Shown here: in pieces, positions 23,356 to 31,685 of the stretch
How the letters are laid out: each line of letters opens with the position of its first letter
Numbering within the stretch: the stretch's first letter is position 1
From: Celeribacter baekdonensis
Lineage (GTDB): Bacteria > Pseudomonadota > Alphaproteobacteria > Rhodobacterales > Rhodobacteraceae
Direction of reading: 5' to 3'
Assembly: GCF_900102315.1 (NCBI RefSeq)
Contig: NZ_FNBL01000002.1
Coordinates: forward strand, 407,194-471,193
Length of the DNA: 64,000 bases
The notes under the pieces: generated by a model
Database searches by the model: none
What the model saw: the letters and a program-made list of their open reading frames with translations, nothing else
What the model was told of the DNA's origin: nothing
Program-made: the position numbers and the translations under genes

Positions 23356-24846
23356 ATGAACAGCATCGCATCCACTTTCCCCGACGCCAGCGCCGTCATC
23401 GCGCATTACCACAACCTCAATCTTGTGGGCGGCGAACGCGTGCCTGTGGGGGTGGGGCTGGATGTGTTGAACCCGGCCACAGGCGCAGTTTTGGGGCAAG
23501 CCGCCGCGTCAAAAGCCACCGAGGTTGACGCCGCCGTACAGTCCGCCAAGGCCGCCGGGGGCGCCTGGGCCGCGATGCCTGCCCGCGAGCGTGGCAAACG
23601 GGTCGCAAGCGCTGGACGTGCCTTGGCCGAACACGCCGAGTTGGTGGCGCAGGTCTTGGCGCGCGAGACCGGCAAAGCCATCCGCACCGAATGCCGCGGC
23701 GAGGTCGCGGTCTCCGCTGACATCATGGAATTTTACGGCGGGCTGGGGTCGGAACTCAAAGGCGAAACCATCCCGTTCAACCCGCGCATGTTGACGATGA
23801 CGGTGCGCGAACCCTTGGGCGTTGTGGCGGCCATTGTGCCGTGGAACGTGCCTTTGGTGTTGATGATGCTGAAAATCGCACCGGCTTTGGTGGCGGGCAA
23901 TACGGTGGTGGTGAAAGCCTCTGAGGAAGCGCCCTTTGCCACCTATTTGGCCGCAGAGATCGTGATGGAACACCTGCCTGCGGGCGTGTTGAACGTGATC
24001 AACGGCACGGGCCCGGACTGTGGCGCGGCGCTGACCGCGCATCCGGATGTGGCGAAAATCACCTTTACCGGATCTGAGGCCGTGGGCGAAACCGTCTACA
24101 AAGCCGCCGCCGAACGGATCGTGCCCGCCTCCTTGGAATTGGGCGGCAAAAGCCCGATGATCATCTGCGCCGATGCCGATCTGACCAAATCCGTGGCGGG
24201 GGCGATTTCTGGCATGCGGTTCACCCGTCAGGGCCAAAGCTGCACCGCCTCGTCGCGGATTTATGTGCATGAAAGCCTGTATGACGGGTTCCTCACCGCC
24301 TTGACCGCCAAACTCGACGCGCTGGTGATTGGCGATCCCTTGGATGAAGCCACCGACATCGGCACAATCATCAACGCCAAACAGGCCAAGGTGGTGGCGG
24401 AGTATGTGGCTTTGGCCGAGGCCGCGCCGGGGGCAAAGGTTGTCCGCTGTGGCAAGATGCCAGAGGGCGCGGGCCTGTCGCCGGATCTGTTTGCGCGGCC
24501 GACGCTGTTGCTCGGTCTGTCCGAAGATCATCCTTGCGTGCAAAATGAGATTTTCGGCCCTGTGGCGGTGATCCAAACATGGTCCGACTATGAGGACGTG
24601 ATCGCGCGCGCCAATGACAGCCGCTATGGTTTGGCCGCAACGGTGTGGACCCAAAGCCTGTCCGTCGCCTTGGATGCGACGGCGCGGCTCAACGCGGGCT
24701 ATGTGCAGGTGAACCAAAACCTGACGATCCAACCCAATGTGTCTTACGGCGGGTTCGGGCGATCGGGATTGGGCAAAGAGGCGTCCTTGGAGGCGATGTT
24801 GGCGCATTTCACCCGCTCGAAGACCATCGTGATGAGTTTCGATTAA
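23356..24846 (+). CDS. NAD(P)-dependent aldehyde dehydrogenase
   Basis: ALDH-superfamily enzyme of 496 residues that oxidises an aldehyde to the acid. The active-site set is complete: VPWN (161-164), ELGGKSP with the general-base Glu near 261, and RQGQSC with the catalytic Cys near 296. Substrate cannot be read from the sequence. Its position between the aminotransferase and the MocR gene suggests the aldehyde left by transamination, for example sulfinoacetaldehyde, 4-aminobutanal or a similar compound; acetaldehyde from EutBC is also possible. The stop overlaps the convergent MocR stop within TTAA (24843-24846). The start ATG follows GGGGG at a short distance. Confidence 0.9.
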   Translation: MNSIASTFPDASAVIAHYHNLNLVGGERVPVGVGLDVLNPATGAVLGQAAASKATEVDAAVQSAKAAGGAWAAMPARERGKRVASAGRALAEHAELVAQVLARETGKAIRTECRGEVAVSADIMEFYGGLGSELKGETIPFNPRMLTMTVREPLGVVAAIVPWNVPLVLMMLKIAPALVAGNTVVVKASEEAPFATYLAAEIVMEHLPAGVLNVINGTGPDCGAALTAHPDVAKITFTGSEAVGETVYKAAAERIVPASLELGGKSPMIICADADLTKSVAGAISGMRFTRQGQSCTASSRIYVHESLYDGFLTALTAKLDALVIGDPLDEATDIGTIINAKQAKVVAEYVALAEAAPGAKVVRCGKMPEGAGLSPDLFARPTLLLGLSEDHPCVQNEIFGPVAVIQTWSDYEDVIARANDSRYGLAATVWTQSLSVALDATARLNAGYVQVNQNLTIQPNVSYGGFGRSGLGKEASLEAMLAHFTRSKTIVMSFD

Positions 24847-26312
24847 CGCAGGCTGTCAATCGCCAGTTTCAATTCGCCGATCCCCGGCGCAATCTTGGCC
24901 AGATCAATCGCCCCAAACCCCAGTCGCAATTGATTGCGCGGCGGGTTGGGGCGCAGGTAATGCAGCGTGCCGTTTTCCACCAAAACCCCGCGCGCCTCGG
25001 CAGCGGTGAACACCTCGCCCGCATCCATGCCCTCGGCCAGGGCCATCCAGACGCCGGAGCCGCCAGTGGTCATCGTCGCCTGACAGTCGGGCAATTGCCG
25101 GTCTATTTCGCGCAGCATCATGTGCCATTTCTCCGACATGGCGCGGCGGTGGCGGCGGATATGGGCGTCATAATGCCCCTCAGAGAGAAACAGCGCCATC
25201 GCGCGCTGCGCCAGTGCCGACGGGTGACGATACATCAACCGCCTCAGCGCGCGCAGCTCTTTGATCACCGCGCGGTCGGCGGCGATAAAGCCAAGCCGGA
25301 TGCCCGGAAACAGCGGTTTCGTGAGCGAGCCGACATGGATCACCCGACCGCAGGGGTCAAGCGCCTTCAAGGTCGGATGTTGAGCGCCCAAGAAATTCAG
25401 CTCATGTTCGTAATCGTCTTCCAGGATCAGGAAATCATGGAGTGAAGCCGCCTCGATCAAGGCCAAACGCCGCTCCATCGGCATGGTCACATTGGTCGGC
25501 GATTGATGCCCCGGCGTGACGTAAACCATATCGGCCGTTGCCAATTCTGGACCGGGTTTCAATCCCTTGCGATCCACCGGCGTGGGCACAATCCGCGCAC
25601 CATGGGCGGCAAAGATGTTGCGGGCATCGACATAGACCGGGTCTTCGATATGGATTTCCTTGCTGGCATCGGCAAACAATTCCGCCACCATCCACAGCGC
25701 GTTTTGCGCCCCCACCGTGATCAACATCTCGTCGGGGTCGGCGCGAAACCCGCGCTGGGGCAGGACGCGCCGCGCGATCTGTTCCAACAAAAGCGGATCG
25801 TCGCTGTCGACCAGATCATCCGCCCATGTGCCGACATGGCGCGAGGTGCCCGCACGGCGCAAACAATCGCGCCAGCGCGCCACCGAGGTCTCATCGCGCC
25901 CGACCTGACCATAGACGAACGGGTAGGGAAATGTGCGCCAGTCGCTGCGTTTGGCGATATTGGGTTGGGTGGTGTAGCGCCGGGCATAGGCACGGGTGAA
26001 ATCGGGGGCAACGGCGCGTTCTTGCGAGCGGTGCGGCGGTGAGACGTTGAGTTTTTCGCGCACGAGGTTTTCGTCGATGAAATAGCCACGCCGGGCTTTG
26101 GCGGTGATGAACCCGTCTTGGTTCAGCCGCTCATAGACGATGGAAATGGTGTTGCGTGACACACCGATGGCGGCCGCGAAGGCGCGCGACGAGGGCAGCG
26201 GATCGACGGGTGACAGCGCGCCGTCGAGGATCGCCTGAATGAGCCGTTCCTGGATCTGATGCTGCAAGGATGCGCTTTGATCAAAGGCGGGGGTAAAATA
26301 GCGTTCCAACAT
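24843..26312 (-). CDS. MocR-family regulator (GntR winged helix fused to aminotransferase fold), TauR-like
   Basis: Transcription factor of 489 residues. The first 75 or so residues are a GntR winged helix (LPSSRAFAAAIGVSRNTISI). The rest is a class I aminotransferase-like domain with HVGSLTKPLFPGIRLGF, where Lys near 332 should bind PLP, and LEDDYEHEL. MocR proteins usually sense PLP plus an amino compound and activate nearby genes. Family members include GabR, PdxR and TauR, and the Tpa-like neighbour makes a TauR/HtaR-like role likely. It is divergent from the ABC transporter genes and convergent with the aldehyde dehydrogenase. The CTGG repeats at 23292 and 26471 are its probable sites. 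Confidence 0.9.
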   Translation of the reverse strand: MLERYFTPAFDQSASLQHQIQERLIQAILDGALSPVDPLPSSRAFAAAIGVSRNTISIVYERLNQDGFITAKARRGYFIDENLVREKLNVSPPHRSQERAVAPDFTRAYARRYTTQPNIAKRSDWRTFPYPFVYGQVGRDETSVARWRDCLRRAGTSRHVGTWADDLVDSDDPLLLEQIARRVLPQRGFRADPDEMLITVGAQNALWMVAELFADASKEIHIEDPVYVDARNIFAAHGARIVPTPVDRKGLKPGPELATADMVYVTPGHQSPTNVTMPMERRLALIEAASLHDFLILEDDYEHELNFLGAQHPTLKALDPCGRVIHVGSLTKPLFPGIRLGFIAADRAVIKELRALRRLMYRHPSALAQRAMALFLSEGHYDAHIRRHRRAMSEKWHMMLREIDRQLPDCQATMTTGGSGVWMALAEGMDAGEVFTAAEARGVLVENGTLHYLRPNPPRNQLRLGFGAIDLAKIAPGIGELKLAIDSLR

Positions 26313-26328
26313 GGGGGCGCACCGTTTC

Positions 26329-26364
26329 TTTCATTGTCTCTTTCATTGCCGCTGTCATTGCCGC
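26329..26364. repeat. Three-copy 12-bp tandem repeat in the MocR leader
   Basis: TTTCATTGTCTC, TTTCATTGCCGC and TGTCATTGCCGC follow each other directly, just upstream of the MocR start (26312). Copies are imperfect, so this is an old repeat. It could modify expression of the regulator; nothing shows that it does. Confidence 0.7.
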
Positions 26365-26470
26365 TGTGTTTGACCAACTGGATCATATTTTCGCCCGCAT
26401 GCTGGGCAGGGCTGGCCCCTAAGCGCCATTCTATTGAGCATCGCGGCGAGGTACAGGGGCGAAACGCGTT

Positions 26471-26502
26471 CTGGACCCATATTTTTCTACAACTGGCTCT
26501 AA
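26471..26502. promoter_or_regulatory. CTGG direct repeat, candidate MocR operator 2
   Basis: CTGGACCCAT (26471-26480) and CTGGCTCTAA (26493-26502) are spaced exactly 22 bp, in the 326-bp gap between the MocR gene and the transporter operon. Orientation and spacing match the site at 23292-23323. The rest of this gap (26365-26638) shows no gene; GGGGAG at 26629-26634 is the ribosome binding site of the next gene. Confidence 0.65.
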
Positions 26503-26638
26503 ATACGTCAGACGGGCGACCCCTAGGCTTTTCTGATAAGCGGCAATGGGATGATCCCGTGCCGTGGCTCGACCAAATGATCCTTTAACATGGCGCAAAA
26601 GCGCGGCGAGCCAGCCAACCAAGTTCACGGGGAGTGAC

Positions 26639-27784
26639 ATGAAGACACCCAATTTCACCAAATCCGAAGGCGTCGCTCGACGCGGTTTCCTCAAAGGCTC
26701 CGCCGCAGTGCTGGGCGGTCTGGCGGCACCTGCGCTGGTCAGCCGATCCGCGCTTGCCTCCTCGGGCGAAATCAACGTGATGATGTGGTCCGATTACCTG
26801 CCGGAAAGTTTCGTGACGGCCTTTGAGAGTTCTACGGGCATCAAGCTCAACTTCACCGGCATCGGCTCCAATGACGAGATCATCAACAAACTCAAAGCCA
26901 CCGGCGGCGAGGGGTTTGACATCGTGTCCCCGACCGTGAACCGCAATCTGTTGTGGGCCGAACTGGGCCTGTTGCAACCGTTTGACATGTCCAAAATCGC
27001 CATCGACAAAGTCAATCCGGCGATGGCTTTGGGTGAGAAACATTGGAATTTTGAGAGCAAAGGCACGTTCTGGGTGCCGCATATCTGGGGCACCGAAGGC
27101 GTGGCATGGCGCACCGATCAATTCACGCCCGCGGGCGAATTTCCGTCCTATTACGACATCTGGGATGATGCGAATGCGGGCAAGACCATGGGCCGGGGGC
27201 ATTCGATGATGCTGGGGCTTGGTCTTGGCATGGAACGGCTTGGCCTGATGGAACCGGGGTCGATGTGGGCGGCCTATACCACGCCTGAGAAGATGGCCGA
27301 AGTTTGGGATGTTGTCCTTGACCATGCGCTTGAAAAGAAAGGAAATATCAAGCTGATTTGGAACGATTCCGACACTCAAAAGAACGGTCTTTTGAATGAA
27401 GGTGTCATCGTCGGTCAGACCTGGGATGGCCCGCCGATTGCGCTGAAAAACGAAGGTGAGCCGGTGATGTACCGTGCGCCGATTGAGGGCGCGATGGCGT
27501 GGGTTGACGGCATGGCGATGCCGACGGGCGCGACCAACATTGACCAAGCCTATGCCTTTATCGACGCCTGTTATAACTCGGAATGGGCGGGTGAGGCGAT
27601 CAAAACCCACGGGTACAACTCGCCGGTTCTGGGGGCGGATGCCTTTGGCGGCGACGTCTACGCCAAAAACTTTGCCGATGCCTATCCGGGCGATGCCTTG
27701 GCGAATTTGAACGCATGGCCAGCAGAGGCACCTTGGTATTCGGAAATGCGCACCGAATATACCAATAAATTCCTCTCGGCCTGA
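26639..27784 (+). CDS. Polyamine-type ABC transporter substrate-binding protein (PotD/PotF-like)
   Basis: Periplasmic binding protein of 381 residues. The N-terminus has a twin-arginine type signal (VARRGFLKGSAAVLGG, then APALVSRSALA). The mature part begins GEINVMMWSDYLPESFVTAFE, typical of spermidine/putrescine binding proteins of the PBP type 2 fold. The reading frame is open upstream, but the ATG at 26639 is preceded by GGGGAG. A hairpin (27798-27825) follows, then the ATPase and two permeases. Ligand: PotD relatives bind polyamines, but in this neighbourhood a related amino compound such as hypotaurine or taurine is an alternative. Confidence 0.88.
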   Translation: MKTPNFTKSEGVARRGFLKGSAAVLGGLAAPALVSRSALASSGEINVMMWSDYLPESFVTAFESSTGIKLNFTGIGSNDEIINKLKATGGEGFDIVSPTVNRNLLWAELGLLQPFDMSKIAIDKVNPAMALGEKHWNFESKGTFWVPHIWGTEGVAWRTDQFTPAGEFPSYYDIWDDANAGKTMGRGHSMMLGLGLGMERLGLMEPGSMWAAYTTPEKMAEVWDVVLDHALEKKGNIKLIWNDSDTQKNGLLNEGVIVGQTWDGPPIALKNEGEPVMYRAPIEGAMAWVDGMAMPTGATNIDQAYAFIDACYNSEWAGEAIKTHGYNSPVLGADAFGGDVYAKNFADAYPGDALANLNAWPAEAPWYSEMRTEYTNKFLSA

Positions 27785-27797
27785 TCTGGGTCACGGG

Positions 27798-27834
27798 CCG
27801 CTCTGCGCCTTTTGGCGTGGGGCGGTTTTCATTT
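27798..27834 (+). terminator. Partial terminator between the binding protein and ABC ATPase genes
   Basis: CCGCTCTGCGCC (27798-27809) pairs over all 12 positions (G-U pairs included) with GGCGTGGGGCGG (27814-27825), followed by TTTTCATTTT. It probably stops a fraction of transcripts, so the binding protein is made in excess over the membrane parts. Confidence 0.7.
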
Positions 27835-27862
27835 TGATGGCCCACAATAATAAGGCGATACC

Positions 27863-28978
27863 ATGCCAGAGACCTCCCCCGTCAGTTCCCCCGACCGCTC
27901 TGTTCTCCTCGATCATGTCTCCATCCGCTTCGGCAATTTCACCGCCGTCGACAACGCCAATCTCAAAATCAATTCCGGCGAATTCTTTTCCTTTCTTGGC
28001 CCTTCCGGCTGTGGGAAAACCACGCTGTTGCGCTGTATTTCGGGGTTTTCCGAACCCACCGAAGGCCGGGTTTTGATCGGCGCGAAAGACATGAAAGGCG
28101 TGGGTCCGAACAAACGTCCGACCGCTTTGATCTTTCAACATCTGGCGTTGTTTCCGCTGATGTCTGTGGCCGACAATATCGCGTTTCCACTGGAAGTGCG
28201 CGGCGTGGGCAAAAAGATGCGTCGCAAACGCGCCGAAGACCTGCTTGATATGATTGCGCTTCCGGGGATTGGCGACAAGAAGGTGTCGGAACTCTCTGGT
28301 GGGCAAAAACAGCGCGTGGCGATTGCCCGCGCTTTGGCGGTGGAGCCGGATATTTTGCTGTTGGACGAACCGCTCTCTGCGCTTGATCTGAAGCTGCGCC
28401 AACATATGCGCACCGAGCTGCGCGCCATTCAACAACAGGTCGGCGTGACCTTTATTTACATCACCCACGATCAGGGCGAGGCCTTGACCATGTCGGATCG
28501 GGTGGCGGTGATGAGCAAAGGCGTGATCGAACAGGTCGGCGCACCGGATCAGATTTACAACCGACCGCGTTCGTCTTTTGTGGCCTCTTTTGTTGGTGAA
28601 AACAATGCATTGAAGGGTATTGTTAAGGTCCAATCTGAAGATATGGCAGCGCTTGAAACCCCGATGGGCACTTTTGAGGCCCGCGTCGGTGGCGGGCGAA
28701 AATATAAGCCCGGCGATGAGGCGTTGCTGTTTGTGCGGCCCGAACAATTGGTGCCGGGCAAGGCGGAAAACGCGTTTCAGGCCACGCTGTCGCGGCAAGA
28801 GTTTGAAGGTGCCACCAACCATGTGTTTGCCCGTGCGGGCGATACAGATTTGCGCATCTCCATGGTCAACGGGGGCCTTGCGGGCAGCGTGGGCAGCACG
28901 GGCGACACGATGTCACTGGGCTTTGCACCGATGAATGCCACGATCCTTCCGGTGGGTCAGATCGCGAGCGAGGCATGA
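27863..28978 (+). CDS. ABC transporter ATP-binding subunit (PotA-like)
   Basis: Cytoplasmic ATPase of 371 residues that powers the importer. Walker A GPSGCGKTT, signature LSGGQKQRVA and Walker B ILLLDEPLSALD are intact, followed by the switch THDQGEALTMSDR. The C-terminal TOBE-type regulatory domain (from about residue 245) is present, as in PotA. The 3' end overlaps the first permease by 4 bases (ATGA). Together with the flanking genes it forms a complete PotABCD-type importer. Confidence 0.94.
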   Translation: MPETSPVSSPDRSVLLDHVSIRFGNFTAVDNANLKINSGEFFSFLGPSGCGKTTLLRCISGFSEPTEGRVLIGAKDMKGVGPNKRPTALIFQHLALFPLMSVADNIAFPLEVRGVGKKMRRKRAEDLLDMIALPGIGDKKVSELSGGQKQRVAIARALAVEPDILLLDEPLSALDLKLRQHMRTELRAIQQQVGVTFIYITHDQGEALTMSDRVAVMSKGVIEQVGAPDQIYNRPRSSFVASFVGENNALKGIVKVQSEDMAALETPMGTFEARVGGGRKYKPGDEALLFVRPEQLVPGKAENAFQATLSRQEFEGATNHVFARAGDTDLRISMVNGGLAGSVGSTGDTMSLGFAPMNATILPVGQIASEA

Positions 28979-29898
28979 AACATGTGACACGGGCTTATCG
29001 CGCGCTGGCCAATCGGCATGGCATGGGCGCGGCGCTGTTTGTTGCCATCGCGGTGACGCTTTGGGTGGTGGTGTTCATCACCCTGCCGCAACTGTCGATG
29101 TTGGATTATTCCTTCCGCTTCAACCTGCCCGCCGATCAGATCGGCACCGAGGCGGATCACTACACGCTGTCGAATTTTCACAGCTTTTTCTTCAATGCCG
29201 ATGGGTCTTTGAACAGGTTGGATTTGGTCATTTTGGGGCGCACCCTTTTGGCCGCCGCCATTGTCACACTGATTGATGTGATCATCTGTTACCCCATCGC
29301 CTATATCCTTGCCCATGGGGCCAAAGGCGTGGCCGCGCGCTTGATGGTGATCGGGTTGATCATCCCCTATTGGATCAATGAAATCCTGCGCGCTTTTGCC
29401 TTTCGTGTGCTGTTTGGGGCCACGGGTGTGGTCAATACGGTGGGGATGCAGATGGGGCTTTGGGACGTGCCGGTGGATTTCATCCGCGCCGATGTCGCGC
29501 TCTATTTTGGCCTGTCCTACGCCTATATCCTGTTGATGATCTTCCCGATGTACAACGCCATCGAGGCGCTCGATCACACTCAGGTCGAAGCCGCCCGCGA
29601 CATGGGTGCGCCGCTCTGGCGGGTGCATTGGCGGGTGGTTTTGCCGATTGCCAAGCCGGGGATCGTGTCGGGCGCGACCATGGTGTTTATGCTCACAGCC
29701 GGGGCCTTGGCCGCGCCGCAAATCCTGGGCGGGCCGTCAAACCTTTGGTTTACGCAGGTCATCTACCAATGGTTCAATGAAAGCTCCAACTGGCCGCGTG
29801 GTTCGGCCTATGCGGTGGTGTTGCTTTTGACCTGTATCTCTTTTGTTTTGCTGATGATGCGGGTGTTTAAGGTTTCTGTTGGGGAGATCGGCAAATGA
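28975..29898 (+). CDS. ABC transporter permease (PotB-like)
   Basis: Inner-membrane permease of 307 residues with about six hydrophobic segments. The first is VAIAVTLWVVVFITLPQLSM-like near residues 21-42. The coupling (EAA) loop AIEALDHTQVEAARDMGAPL matches the family and contacts the ATPase. It overlaps both neighbours by 4 bases, so the ATPase and both permeases are likely translated in a fixed ratio. Partner of the adjacent PotC-like subunit. Confidence 0.93.
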   Translation: MKHVTRAYRALANRHGMGAALFVAIAVTLWVVVFITLPQLSMLDYSFRFNLPADQIGTEADHYTLSNFHSFFFNADGSLNRLDLVILGRTLLAAAIVTLIDVIICYPIAYILAHGAKGVAARLMVIGLIIPYWINEILRAFAFRVLFGATGVVNTVGMQMGLWDVPVDFIRADVALYFGLSYAYILLMIFPMYNAIEALDHTQVEAARDMGAPLWRVHWRVVLPIAKPGIVSGATMVFMLTAGALAAPQILGGPSNLWFTQVIYQWFNESSNWPRGSAYAVVLLLTCISFVLLMMRVFKVSVGEIGK

Positions 29899-31088
29899 GC
29901 CGGGCGGTTGTTTTTGGCGGTGCTTACGCCATCGCGTTTTTCTCCTTTCTGTTTGGCCCGCTGATCATCATGGTGATCACCGCCTTCAACTCGTCGAAAT
30001 TCCCCCGCATTGTGCCGTGGGACTGTTTCACGACAGGGTGGTTTGCCGAGTTGTTCGGCAACCAACGCCTGATGGAGGGGTTGTTGAACTCCGTGATCAT
30101 TGGGGTCGGCGTGGTCGCGCTGGCTGTGCCCATCGGGCTTGCGGGGGCTTTGGCTTTGTCCGAATTGCCCTCGAAACTGCGTGCCATGCTTTACACCGTG
30201 TTGATCCTGCCGATTCTGATCCCCGGTGTGGTCTTGGGCATCTCGACCATCGTGCTTTGGGGCCAAATTTCGCGCGGGCTGGGCGGGGCGGTGCAGGCCG
30301 GGATGTACAACGGCTATTTCCTGACCATTGTGGGCCAGATCACCTTTGTCTCCGCCTATGCGATGTTGGTGTTCATCGCCCGGTTGCAGCGCTTTGATGC
30401 GACCCAAACCGAGGCGGCTTTGGACCTTGGCGCCACGCCGGGTCAGGCGTTTCGCAAAATTTTGCTGCCCTTTATGGCCCCGGCGATTGGCTCGGCGGCC
30501 TTCATCACGCTTCTGGCGTCGTTCGAGAACTACAACACCACGGTGTTCACGGTCCTCTCGGAAAGCACATTTACCACGGCACTTGCCTCAAAGGTGCGTC
30601 ATGGCACCGATCCGTCGCTCTCCGCCCTCGCCGTGATCATCATCACCATCACGCTGGTCGGAGCCTTGACCAACGAAGCGGTGCAGCGGCGCAAAGAGGC
30701 GGAACTGGGCGGCAAGGCGTCGCGCTCGCCACTCTACGCCAACCCGCTGACGCGCGCGCTGACCCATCCGGGCGTGGTGTTTGCGATCCTCGTGGCGATC
30801 GTGGCGACGGTGTCTTATGTCGGCTCCAAACACGACAGCTCGGTCTGTGAGGCGGCGATTTTGCAAGACAAACTCGACCGCCAAGCCGAATTGCGTGCCG
30901 CGCAAAAGGCCAAGATCGAGGCGCAAGAGGTGGAGCAAGGCATCACCGTGCCAAAACCCGAAGGCGGCTTTGGTGGGGCGTTCGGTGGCCTGGGCGGTGC
31001 GGCACCGGTTGCACCCGCAGCGCCGAAACCCGAGGGCGGCTTTGGCGGGGCGTTCGGTGGTATCGCACCGCCCGCGCCAAGCGAGTGA
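29895..31088 (+). CDS. ABC transporter permease (PotC-like) with an unusual C-terminal extension
   Basis: Second permease subunit, 397 residues against about 260-280 usual for PotC. Residues 1-267 are a normal permease with the EAA loop TEAALDLGATPGQAF. Then follow a linker, one additional predicted membrane helix (about 293-309), a charged helix likely to form a coiled coil (about 318-347), and a Gly/Phe/Pro-rich tail. The tail holds two copies of KPEGGFGGAFGG (354-365 and 378-389). At DNA level the copies are 38-bp repeats (30951-30988, 31023-31060) 72 bp apart. The reading frame is intact up to a terminator, so the extension looks real, not a frameshift. Its role is unknown; it may tether the transporter to another protein. 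Confidence 0.9.
   Translation: MSRAVVFGGAYAIAFFSFLFGPLIIMVITAFNSSKFPRIVPWDCFTTGWFAELFGNQRLMEGLLNSVIIGVGVVALAVPIGLAGALALSELPSKLRAMLYTVLILPILIPGVVLGISTIVLWGQISRGLGGAVQAGMYNGYFLTIVGQITFVSAYAMLVFIARLQRFDATQTEAALDLGATPGQAFRKILLPFMAPAIGSAAFITLLASFENYNTTVFTVLSESTFTTALASKVRHGTDPSLSALAVIIITITLVGALTNEAVQRRKEAELGGKASRSPLYANPLTRALTHPGVVFAILVAIVATVSYVGSKHDSSVCEAAILQDKLDRQAELRAAQKAKIEAQEVEQGITVPKPEGGFGGAFGGLGGAAPVAPAAPKPEGGFGGAFGGIAPPAPSE
30951..31060 (+). repeat. 38-bp in-frame direct repeat in the permease tail
   Basis: Copies at 30951-30988 and 31023-31060 differ at only a few, mostly third-codon positions, and both encode PKPEGGFGGAFGG. The 72-bp period keeps the frame. Synonymous differences between copies suggest selection on the peptide. 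Confidence 0.85.
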
Positions 31089-31113
31089 GGTCCGGGGGAT
31101 CAGGTGAGACAAG

Positions 31114-31142
31114 GCTCCCGAAGGGGAATTCGGGGGTCTTTT
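31114..31142 (+). terminator. Terminator after the transporter operon
   Basis: GCTCCCGAA (31114-31122) pairs with TTCGGGGGT (31129-31137), allowing G-U pairs, and CTTTT follows. It lies between the convergent permease gene and the VOC gene. Confidence 0.75.
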
Positions 31143-31153
31143 GGGGTGGGGTG

Positions 31154-31609
31154 TCAGGCCTTCGGTTTTTCACCGCTGAAGGGCTGTTCCAGTTCTAAGA
31201 TGTTGCCCTCCGGGTCACGCAGGTAAACGATCAGATGAGGATGTTCGTGGGTGCCGAAGTTGGTGACTTCACCCAGTAAGCTTCCGCCACACTTTAGAAC
31301 CTCGTCGGTGGACGCCTGCAAATCACGGACCTCAAATGCGATATGGGCATATCCGGGCTCGTTGACGGCTGGCATATGTCGTTCTATCGCCTCGTCGAAC
31401 TCCATGATCTCCAAGAATGGCCCATCATCATCTGGCAAGTTCAACCAAATTGAATAGATGTTCGAATCGGGCAGACCATTGCCGCGCGAAACATTTTCCC
31501 CAAATAACCGCATCGGTGTGCGCCGATCAACAAATCCGAAGACCTGTTTGTAGAATTTCGCGAGGGCTTCAGCATCGCGCGCGGTTAGACTGACGTGTAA
31601 TAGCCTCAT
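31154..31609 (-). CDS. VOC-superfamily (glyoxalase/dioxygenase-like) protein
   Basis: Small metal-dependent-type protein of 151 residues with two beta-alpha-beta-beta-beta modules. HVSLTARDAEALAKFYKQVFGF is the usual N-terminal module and YAHIAFEVRDL plus LRDPEGNILELEQP the second. His in HVSL and HIAF and Glu in LELEQP are candidate metal ligands. The ATG at 31609 fits the family start; the longer open frame upstream runs into the creatininase gene. It lies 76 bases after the creatininase stop on the same strand, so it may be the last gene of the heterocycle operon. VOC members include isomerases, lyases and ring-cleaving dioxygenases; which one applies here is open. Confidence 0.8.
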   Translation of the reverse strand: MRLLHVSLTARDAEALAKFYKQVFGFVDRRTPMRLFGENVSRGNGLPDSNIYSIWLNLPDDDGPFLEIMEFDEAIERHMPAVNEPGYAHIAFEVRDLQASTDEVLKCGGSLLGEVTNFGTHEHPHLIVYLRDPEGNILELEQPFSGEKPKA

Positions 31610-31685
31610 AACGGTCTGCCTCTTTTTGCCTGGAGCAGCTTCGCTTGGTTTCCCGTCTGTTGCTACAGAAGATGCACCAACGGGA

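Noticed and set aside
19629-24846. Ethanolamine microcompartment built from eutBC and the aldehyde dehydrogenase
   Set aside because: There are no shell-protein genes, no targeting peptide on the enzymes and no eutA, eutD or eutH-type genes.
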